Below are positions 7,705-13,428 of a DNA stretch of 22,589 nt, one piece after another; positions within the stretch are counted from its first letter, which is position 1, and the number at the start of each line of letters is the position of its first letter. The stretch covers positions 1 through 22,589 of the forward strand of contig JAEWVQ010000139.1 of the NCBI GenBank assembly GCA_023459095.1, in the 5' to 3' direction. Position numbers and translations under genes: made by a program. This DNA is from Pseudomonadota bacterium. Lineage in GTDB: Bacteria > Pseudomonadota > Gammaproteobacteria > Burkholderiales > Rhodocyclaceae. The notes under the pieces are model-generated. The model was not told the origin of the DNA, did not search any database, and saw nothing but the letters and a program-made list of their open reading frames with translations.

Positions 7705-8472
7705 ATGAAAATTGCCACCTGGAACGTCAACTCCCTCAAGGTTCGCCTGCCCCACGTGCTCGACTGGCTCGCCGCCAACCAGCCCGACGCGCTGTGCCTG
7801 CAGGAGCTGAAGATGGAGGACAAGGCCTTTCCCGTCGCCGAGCTCGAGGCCGCGGGCTATCACGCCGTGTTCACCGGCCAAAAGACCTACAACGGCGTCG
7901 CCATCCTCAGCCCGCGCCCGATCGCCGAGGCCGCGGTGGTGCGCAACATCCCCGGCTTCGAGGACGAGCAGCGCCGCATCATCGCCGCCACCATCGACGG
8001 CGTGCGCGTGGTCTGCGGCTATTTTCCCAACGGCCAGGCGGTGGGCTCCGACAAGTTCGAGTACAAGCTGCGTTGGCTCGCCGCGCTCACCGCCTGGCTG
8101 CGCGAGGAAATGCAGGCCCACGAGCGCCTGGTGCTCACCGGCGACTTCAACATCGCCCCCGAGGCGCGCGACGCCCACCCCGACTGGAAAGACGAGATCC
8201 ACGTCTCCGAGCCGGAGCGCGCCGCCTTCCGCGCCCTGCTCGAGCTCGGTCTGGTCGACGCCTTCCGCCTGTTCGAGCAGCCCGAGCGCAGCTTCTCGTG
8301 GTGGGATTACCGGATGATGGCGTTCCGGCGCAATTTCGGCCTGCGCATCGACCACGTGCTGGTGTCGCCCGCGCTGCGCGCGGCCTGCCGCAGCTGCGTG
8401 GTGGACAAGGAACCACGCCGCCTCGAACGCCCCTCCGACCACGCCCCGGTGATCGTCGATCTCGCGCTTTGA
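7705..8472 (+). CDS. xthA: Exodeoxyribonuclease III / AP endonuclease
   Basis: This DNA base-excision-repair nuclease cleaves 5' of abasic sites and removes 3' blocking groups. The 255 residues match the ExoIII (EEP-fold) family. The N-terminus is KIATWNVNSLKVR. Metal-binding Glu34 is in CLQELK, Tyr106 in GYFPNG, Asp147 and Asn149 in LTGDFNIAP, Asp216 and His217 in RIDHVLV, and the catalytic pair Asp245-His246 in SDHAPV. The length is close to E. coli ExoIII (268). The ATG at 7705 is chosen because the conserved MKIATWNVNS begins there. The open frame extends 19 codons upstream without homology. The hydrolase gene follows after 10 bases, so the two are probably co-transcribed. I use xthA for the family; paralogues exist in many betaproteobacteria. 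Confidence 0.94.
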   Translation: MKIATWNVNSLKVRLPHVLDWLAANQPDALCLQELKMEDKAFPVAELEAAGYHAVFTGQKTYNGVAILSPRPIAEAAVVRNIPGFEDEQRRIIAATIDGVRVVCGYFPNGQAVGSDKFEYKLRWLAALTAWLREEMQAHERLVLTGDFNIAPEARDAHPDWKDEIHVSEPERAAFRALLELGLVDAFRLFEQPERSFSWWDYRMMAFRRNFGLRIDHVLVSPALRAACRSCVVDKEPRRLERPSDHAPVIVDLAL

Positions 8473-8482
8473 GCCCCCCGCC

Positions 8483-9217
8483 ATGGCCACGCTCGGCATC
8501 GTCCTGGTCCATGGCAAGTGGGAGCGTCCGCCCTACGCGCTCGCCCCGCTTGCCGCCCGCCTCGAAGCCGACGGCCATCGCGTGCTGAGCCCAGCCATGC
8601 CCTGGGCGCTACCCCGGCCGTACGAGCAGCCGCTCGCCGCGGCCTTCGACGCGATCGGTGGCGCGATCGACGCCCTGCGGGCGGCCGGCTGCGCGCGCAT
8701 CGCGCTTGGCGGCCACAGCCTCGGCGCCAGCGCCGCCCTCGCGTGGGCGGCGCAGCGCGGCCGGCCCGATGCCCTGCTCGTGCTCGCGCCCGGCCATTTC
8801 CCCGAACGCCTGCACGCCGACGGTTTTACCGCAAGCTCGGTGGCCGCCGCGCGTGCCGCGCTCGCCGCCGGGCAGCACGGTCGCCTGACGCTCGCCGACG
8901 CCTTTCAGGGCCGTGCGCGGCGCCTGCGCCTGCTGCCCGCGCCCTACCTCGATTACTTCGCGCCCGACGGCGCGCTGCAACTGCCGCGCAACTGCGCCGC
9001 CCTGCGCACGCCCGTGCCGTTGCTGTGGGTGGTCGGCACGCGCGACGCCAACGCCGCGCTCGGCCCCGACTACGCCTACGCTCACGCCCCGGCTCACGCC
9101 GCGAGCCGCTACCTGCAGATCGACGCCGACCACGTGTCGATCCCGGCTGCGGCCGCCAGCGACGCGGCGGCCTGGCTCGCCACCCTGTTCGCCGAGGCGG
9201 CGCAGCCGTGTCACTGA
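8483..9217 (+). CDS. Alpha/beta-fold hydrolase, substrate unknown
   Basis: The 244-residue protein has the alpha/beta-hydrolase plan. The first strand and oxyanion segment read GIVLVHGKW (residues 5-13). The nucleophile elbow GGHSLG at 76-81 carries Ser79. The probable acid is Asp188 in VVGTRD, and the general base is His217 in ADHVSI. All three catalytic residues are present and correctly ordered, so it should be an active serine hydrolase. There is no signal peptide, so it is probably cytoplasmic. Specificity (ester, thioester or peptide) cannot be read from sequence. The gene follows xthA by 10 bases without a visible ribosome binding site. Its last 10 bases overlap the start of the CRP/FNR-family gene, suggesting coupled translation and perhaps a shared physiological signal. 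Confidence 0.88.
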   Translation: MATLGIVLVHGKWERPPYALAPLAARLEADGHRVLSPAMPWALPRPYEQPLAAAFDAIGGAIDALRAAGCARIALGGHSLGASAALAWAAQRGRPDALLVLAPGHFPERLHADGFTASSVAAARAALAAGQHGRLTLADAFQGRARRLRLLPAPYLDYFAPDGALQLPRNCAALRTPVPLLWVVGTRDANAALGPDYAYAHAPAHAASRYLQIDADHVSIPAAAASDAAAWLATLFAEAAQPCH

Positions 9218-9867
9218 GCGATCCCGACCTGCTGCGCGCGCGCTACCCGATGATCGCCGCGCTGAGCCCCGCGGCGTGCACCACCCTGCTCGCCGCCGTG
9301 CGCTGGATGCGGGTGCCCGCCGGCAGCCTGCTGTTCGACGACCGCCAGCCGTGCGCGGGCTTTCCGTTCATCGTCGACGGCTCGGTACGGGTGACGAAAT
9401 GCGCCGCCAACGGCCGCGAGCTGCCGCTGTACCGCGTCGCCGCGGGCGAGACCTGCATCATTTCCTCGTCCTGCCTGCTCGGCCACGACGACTACAACGC
9501 CCGCGGCGTGGCCGAAACCGATACCACGCTGGTGCTGCTGCCGCGGGCGGTGTTCGACACGTTGCTCGCCGAGCCGGCGTTCCGCGACTTCGTCTTCCAC
9601 CTGTTCGCGGCGCGCATCGCCGGCCTGATGCAGTTGATCGAGGAGGTCGCCTTCCGCAAGCTCGACCAGCGCCTCGCCGCGCTGCTGCTCGGCAAGGGGC
9701 GCGTGCTGCGGGTCACCCACCAGCAGCTCGCCGACGAACTCGGCAGCGTGCGCGAAATCGTCAGCCGCCTGCTCAAGGGCTTCGCCGAGCAGGGCCTGGT
9801 GCGGCTCGGGCGCGAACAGATCGAGGTGCTCGACGCCGCCGGCCTGCGCCGGATCGCCGCTGTGTAA
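9208..9867 (+). CDS. CRP/FNR-family transcriptional regulator
   Basis: This 219-residue dimeric-type regulator has an N-terminal cyclic-nucleotide-binding-like barrel (about 20-120), a dimer helix (about 125-150) and a CRP winged helix at about 150-210. The recognition helix, SVREIVSRLLK (180-190), holds Arg182, Glu183, Ser186 and Arg187, mixing CRP (RE..R) and FNR (E..SR) contacts. The cAMP pocket residues of E. coli CRP (GE...RS) are not kept: the region reads ETCIISSSCLLG...YNARG, so cAMP is an unlikely ligand. Five cysteines (24, 49, 65, 83, 89) are all in the sensor half, but not in FNR's N-terminal cluster pattern. The start GTG at 9208 has GAGG at 9194-9197; an ATG at 9250 is the alternative. 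A palindromic operator covers its stop codon. Thiol or sulfur-related sensing is inference only. Confidence 0.9.
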   Translation: MSLSDPDLLRARYPMIAALSPAACTTLLAAVRWMRVPAGSLLFDDRQPCAGFPFIVDGSVRVTKCAANGRELPLYRVAAGETCIISSSCLLGHDDYNARGVAETDTTLVLLPRAVFDTLLAEPAFRDFVFHLFAARIAGLMQLIEEVAFRKLDQRLAALLLGKGRVLRVTHQQLADELGSVREIVSRLLKGFAEQGLVRLGREQIEVLDAAGLRRIAAV

Positions 9868-9878
9868 CCGAGGTTACA
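9863..9878. promoter_or_regulatory. Perfect CRP-spaced palindrome, probable operator
   Basis: TGTAACC-GA-GGTTACA is a perfect inverted repeat. Read as TGTAA-N6-TTACA it has exactly the half-site spacing of a CRP box (TGTGA-N6-TCACA), with G changed to A at the fourth base. It begins two bases before the stop codon TAA (9865-9867) of the CRP/FNR gene, is centred at 9870.5, and lies 62 bases before the DUF2892 start. Seen: the palindrome. Inferred: binding by the product of the upstream gene. Confidence 0.6.
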
Positions 9879-9899
9879 GACGCGCCGCCGGCGCGGTGC

Positions 9900-9905
9900 T
9901 GAAAT
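9900..9905 (+). promoter_or_regulatory. -10 candidate of an activator-dependent promoter for DUF2892
   Basis: TGAAAT matches TATAAT at four of six positions. It would set the transcript start at about 9912, which puts the centre of the palindrome at 9863-9878 at exactly -41.5, the class II position of CRP and FNR activators. No -35 hexamer exists because the operator occupies that place, as expected for an activator-dependent promoter. Confidence 0.4.
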
Positions 9906-9939
9906 GGCCGTACCGTTTCACAACCGTGCGGAGAACACC

Positions 9940-10131
9940 ATGAAAACCAACGTTGGCGGCATCGACAAGATCCTGCGCATCCTTGCCGGAATCGCGCTCA
10001 TCGCCTGGGCCCTGTTCGGCGGCCCGGTGTGGGCGTGGATCGGCGTGGTGCCGCTCGCCACCGGCCTCTTCGGCTGGTGCCCGGCCTACACCCTGTTCGG
10101 CATGAACACCTGCCCGCTGAAGAAACCCTGA
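9940..10131 (+). CDS. DUF2892 (YgaP-type) small inner-membrane protein
   Basis: This 63-residue protein begins with the family's typical MKTNVGGIDKILRILAGI. It has two hydrophobic segments, at about residues 11-25 and 28-45, and ends with a conserved WCPAYTLFGMNTCP segment holding Cys47 and Cys58. The same fold forms the membrane part of E. coli YgaP, where it is fused to a rhodanese; here no rhodanese is attached or adjacent. The frame is open from 9904, but the ATG at 9940 has GGAGA at 9930-9934 and starts the homology. It lies 72 bases after the CRP/FNR gene, with an operator and -10 candidate between them, so it is the probable target of that regulator. A role in sulfur or thiol handling is a guess by association. 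Confidence 0.9.
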   Translation: MKTNVGGIDKILRILAGIALIAWALFGGPVWAWIGVVPLATGLFGWCPAYTLFGMNTCPLKKP

Positions 10132-10133
10132 CC

Positions 10134-10150
10134 CCGGCGGGAAACGCCGG
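10134..10150. terminator. Short hairpin between convergent DUF2892 and rsmA genes
   Basis: CCGGCG (10134-10139) pairs with CGCCGG (10145-10150) around GGAAA, directly after the DUF2892 stop and 20 bases past the rsmA stop on the other strand. There is no T-run on either strand, so termination is only suggested by the convergent position. Confidence 0.25.
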
Positions 10151-10170
10151 TCACGGCCGGCCTCGCGCCT

Positions 10171-10986
10171 TCAGCCCGCCTTCGCCGCGCAGTGATTGGC
10201 GATGGCGACGAACTCGGCCACCGACAGGCGCTCGCCGCGCAGCCCGGGGTCGAGCTCGAGGGCGGCAAAATCGGCTTCGTCGAGAAAGTCGCGCAGGGTG
10301 TTGCGCAGCGTCTTGCGGCGCTGGCCGAAGGCCGCGGTAACGATGCGCCCGAGCAGGGCTTCGTCGCGCGCGCCGAGCTGGTCGGCAGGCAGCGGCACCA
10401 TGCGCACGATGCTCGACATCACCTTCGGCGCCGGGCGGAAAGCGCCCGGCGGCACGTCGAACACCCGTCCCATGCGGAAGCGGTACTGCAGCATCACCGA
10501 CAGGCGGCCGTATTCCTCGGTGGCGGGTTCGGCGACCATGCGCATCACCACCTCCTTCTGCAGCATGAAGGTCATGTCGCGGACGCGCTCGGCGAAGCCG
10601 GCGAGGTGGAACAGGATGGGCGTGGAGATGTTGTACGGCAGGTTGCCGACGATGCGCAGCGGCTGCGCCGGGTCGCCCTGGGCGCCGCAAAGGCTGCCGA
10701 AATCGAACTTCAGCGCATCGCCTTCATGCACGGTCAGACGCTCGGCGGGCCAGGTCTGGTGCAGGCGGGCGATCAGGTCGCGGTCGATCTCGACCACGTG
10801 CAGATGCCCCAGGCGCTCGATCAGCGGTGCGGTCATCGCGCCCAGACCCGGGCCGATTTCGACCATCAGCTCGCCCGGCTGCGGGCGGATCGCGTCGATG
10901 ATGCGGCGGATGATGTTGGGGTCGGAGAGGAAGTTCTGACCGAAGCGCTTGCGTGCGCGATGGCCGTCGGTTTCGCGGTCTTGCAT
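10171..10986 (-). CDS. rsmA: 16S rRNA dimethyladenosine transferase
   Basis: RsmA (KsgA) dimethylates two adjacent adenines in the helix-45 loop of 16S rRNA late in small-subunit assembly, using SAM. The 271-residue protein has the family start ARKRFGQNFLSDPNII (11-26), the SAM loop EIGPGLGAMT (43-52), VEIDRD (65-70) and the catalytic NLPYNIS (115-121). Length equals the family norm. The ATG at 10986 has AAGGA five bases upstream. It is the last gene of the lptD-surA-pdxA-rsmA block, 14 bases after pdxA. This is the same order as in E. coli, where apaG and apaH follow; here the next gene is a convergent DUF2892 instead. Confidence 0.96.
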   Translation of the reverse strand: MQDRETDGHRARKRFGQNFLSDPNIIRRIIDAIRPQPGELMVEIGPGLGAMTAPLIERLGHLHVVEIDRDLIARLHQTWPAERLTVHEGDALKFDFGSLCGAQGDPAQPLRIVGNLPYNISTPILFHLAGFAERVRDMTFMLQKEVVMRMVAEPATEEYGRLSVMLQYRFRMGRVFDVPPGAFRPAPKVMSSIVRMVPLPADQLGARDEALLGRIVTAAFGQRRKTLRNTLRDFLDEADFAALELDPGLRGERLSVAEFVAIANHCAAKAG

Positions 10987-11000
10987 GGAATTCCTTGTGC

Positions 11001-12002
11001 TCAGGCCGCGCGCGCGGCGGCCATCGCCAGTGCGAGCTCGACCGCGGCGAACAGGCTGCCGGGGTCGGCGCGGCCGCTGCCGGCGAGGTCAAGCGCGGTG
11101 CCGTGGTCGACCGAGGTGCGGATCACCGGCAGGCCAAGCGTGACATTGACGCCGCCGCCGAAACTGGCGTGCTTGAGCACCGGCAGCCCCTGGTCGTGAT
11201 ACATCGCCAACACCGCGTCGCCCTGCGCCAGCGTGTGCGGCACGAACAGGGTGTCGGCGGGCAGCGGGCCGGCCAGATCCATGCCCTCGCCGCGCAGGCG
11301 CTCGAGTACCGGGGTGATGACCTCGATTTCCTCGCGTCCCATGTGGCCGCCCTCGCCCGCATGCGGGTTGAGGCCGGCGACCAGGATGCGCGGCGCGGCC
11401 AGCCCGAAGCGGCCGACCAGATCGCCGTGCAGGATGCGCACGGTGTCTTCGAGCACCGTGGAGGTGATCGCCGCCGGCACCGCGGCGAGCGGCAGGTGGG
11501 TGGTGACGAGGGCCACGCGCAGGCCGCCGCCGACCAGCATCATCACCACGCGCGGGGTCGCGGTGTGTTCGGCGAGGTATTCGGTATGGCCGGAGAAGGC
11601 GATGCCGGCATCGCAGATCACCCCTTTGTGCACCGGCGCGGTGACCATCGCCGCGAACTCGCCGCTGACGCAGCCGGCGAGCGCGCGATCGAGCAGCGCG
11701 AGCACGTAGCGCGCGTTGGCGGGATCGGGGATGCCGACGCGCGCCGGCGCGGCAAGCGCGATGTCGAGCACTTCAAGCGAGCCCGCGGGCGGTTCGCCCT
11801 CCGCGCGATAGGGGCAGAGCTCGACCCCGCTGCCGGCAAGCGCGCTGCGCGCACGGATCAGCTCGAAGTCGCCGAGCACCACCAGGCGCGCCGGCCAGGC
11901 ACGCCCGGCGAGACGGGCGCATAGTTCGGGGCCGACCCCGGCGGGCTCGCCGCTGGTGATCGCGACCACCGGCCGCGCCTGCGGCGCCGCGCTCATGCTC
12001 AT
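11001..12002 (-). CDS. pdxA: 4-hydroxythreonine-4-phosphate dehydrogenase
   Basis: PdxA oxidises 4-phosphohydroxy-L-threonine with NAD in the DXP-dependent pyridoxal phosphate pathway. The 333 residues contain the N-terminal ITSGEPAGVGPE (15-26), the substrate segment SGHTEY (137-142), and the three metal-binding histidines His169 (TTHLP), His214 (NPHAGE) and His269 (YHDQG). These correspond to E. coli His166, 211 and 266. Length matches the family. Two in-frame starts lie close together, ATG at 12002 and ATG at 11996. The first is chosen because it forms the four-base ATGA overlap with the surA stop. Translation is probably coupled to surA. The frame is open far into surA, but that part is a shadow. 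Confidence 0.95.
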   Translation of the reverse strand: MSMSAAPQARPVVAITSGEPAGVGPELCARLAGRAWPARLVVLGDFELIRARSALAGSGVELCPYRAEGEPPAGSLEVLDIALAAPARVGIPDPANARYVLALLDRALAGCVSGEFAAMVTAPVHKGVICDAGIAFSGHTEYLAEHTATPRVVMMLVGGGLRVALVTTHLPLAAVPAAITSTVLEDTVRILHGDLVGRFGLAAPRILVAGLNPHAGEGGHMGREEIEVITPVLERLRGEGMDLAGPLPADTLFVPHTLAQGDAVLAMYHDQGLPVLKHASFGGGVNVTLGLPVIRTSVDHGTALDLAGSGRADPGSLFAAVELALAMAAARAA

Positions 12003-13327
12003 TCGCGGTCCAGGCGGTATTCGACGTAGGTGCTGTCGCGCAGCTGGCGCAGCCAGTCCTCGTAGGCGTCCTCGGCCTTGCGCTCGCGCAGGATGGCGCG
12101 CGCGGCGTTGCGCTTGCGCTCGTCGGTGACGTCCTGCAGGCGGCGCTCGACGACCTGGATCAGATGCCAGCCGAAGGGCGACTGCACCGGCGGACTGACT
12201 TCGCCCGGCTTGAGCGCGTTCATCGCACGCTCGAACTCGGGCACGGTATCGCCCGGACTGACCCAGCCCAGATCGCCCCCCTTGGCCGCCGACAGGTCCG
12301 CCGAATGCGCCTTCGCCAACTCGCCGAAATCGGCGCCGTTGACCACGCGCTCGCGCAGCCCCTTGAGGCGGCTCTCGGCGTCGGCGTCGGAAAGGATCTC
12401 CGAGGTCTTCACCAGGATGTGGCGCGCGCGCGTCTGCTCGAGCTGCTGCGGCCCGGCGGCATCGCCGCCGCGCATGTCCACCAGCTTGACGATGTGCAGG
12501 CCGGCGGCGCTGCGCAGCAGCGGCGACACCTGGCCCGGCTGGAGGGTTTTCACCGCATCGGCGAACAGCGCCGGCAGGCGGTCGCGCTCGCGCCAGCCGA
12601 GGTCGCCGCCGCTGATGCCGTCGGGCGCGTCCGAGGTTTCGGCAGCGACGCGGCCGAAGTCCTCGCCGGCGTTCAGGCGCGCGAGCACGCCTTCGGCGCG
12701 CGCGCGCAGGCGGGCGATCTGCTCCGGCGTCGCGCCTTCGGGCGCGCGCAGCAGGATGTGGGCAACGTGGTACTCGTTGCCGGAGAACGCATCCGGATTG
12801 CTGGCGAGGAAGTTGTCGACCTCGGCCTCGCTGACCGCGACCTTGTTGTCGACCTCGCGCTCGCGCAGGCGGGTGAGCAGCATCTCGGTGCGGATCTCGG
12901 TACGGAAACGCGCCCAGGGCACGCCGTCGTGTTCGAGCGCGGCGCGCAGCTGCGCCGGCGACAGGCGGTTGTTTTCGGCGATGCGACCGATCGCGCGATC
13001 GAGCGTGGCGTCGTCGATGCGCAGCGAGCTGTCGCGGGCGAGCTGCAACTGGGCGCGTTCGACGATCAGGCGTTCGAGCAGCTGACGCTCGAGCACGTCG
13101 GCGGGCGGCAGCGGCGTGCCCTGGCGGTTGAGCTGGCGCACCGCCTGATCGACCCGCTCGCGCAACTGCACGGCGGTGATCACCTCGTTGTTGACCACGG
13201 CGACGATGTGATCGACAGCCACCGTCCGCGTGGCAGTCTGCGCCGCCACCACCGACGGCTGAGCGAGCGCGGCGCACGACAGGCCGACGACGGCCAGGGT
13301 TCGGGTTCGGGACAGGAAACGGTTCAT
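11999..13327 (-). CDS. surA: Periplasmic chaperone and peptidyl-prolyl isomerase SurA
   Basis: SurA escorts unfolded outer-membrane proteins, LptD among them, through the periplasm to the BAM complex. The 442-residue precursor has a signal peptide (hydrophobic about 10-22, cleavage near VVAA29). An N-terminal chaperone domain starts at VDHIVAVVNNEVIT (38-51). Two parvulin domains follow, at about 186-286 (EYHVAHILL...GGDLGW) and 300-395 (ARHILVK...GGDLGW...GWHLI), and a C-terminal helix finishes the protein. Both isomerase domains keep the repeated GGDLGW. The frame extends 133 codons upstream, but the ATG at 13327 begins the signal peptide and has GGAAG before it. It lies 101 bases after lptD, with nothing recognisable in the gap, and overlaps pdxA by four bases. 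Confidence 0.96.
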   Translation of the reverse strand: MNRFLSRTRTLAVVGLSCAALAQPSVVAAQTATRTVAVDHIVAVVNNEVITAVQLRERVDQAVRQLNRQGTPLPPADVLERQLLERLIVERAQLQLARDSSLRIDDATLDRAIGRIAENNRLSPAQLRAALEHDGVPWARFRTEIRTEMLLTRLREREVDNKVAVSEAEVDNFLASNPDAFSGNEYHVAHILLRAPEGATPEQIARLRARAEGVLARLNAGEDFGRVAAETSDAPDGISGGDLGWRERDRLPALFADAVKTLQPGQVSPLLRSAAGLHIVKLVDMRGGDAAGPQQLEQTRARHILVKTSEILSDADAESRLKGLRERVVNGADFGELAKAHSADLSAAKGGDLGWVSPGDTVPEFERAMNALKPGEVSPPVQSPFGWHLIQVVERRLQDVTDERKRNAARAILRERKAEDAYEDWLRQLRDSTYVEYRLDRE

Positions 13328-13428
13328 GGATCTTCCGACCGGGAAAATGGGGAGGTTAGCACCGAGGGGGTGTGGCGCAGGGCGTGCCGGACCGCGCCCC
13401 TGGCCCGGCCCGGTACGCCACGACGGGA

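Noticed and set aside
6395..7708. 437-residue open frame antisense to the DUF945 gene
   Set aside because: The product is His/Arg/Asp-rich with no recognisable fold, whereas the minus-strand gene has a ribosome binding site, signal segment and family motifs.
12003..13277. Upstream extension of the pdxA frame through surA
   Set aside because: It is the shadow of surA in another frame. The ATG at 12002 with the ATGA overlap fits the conserved PdxA N-terminus.
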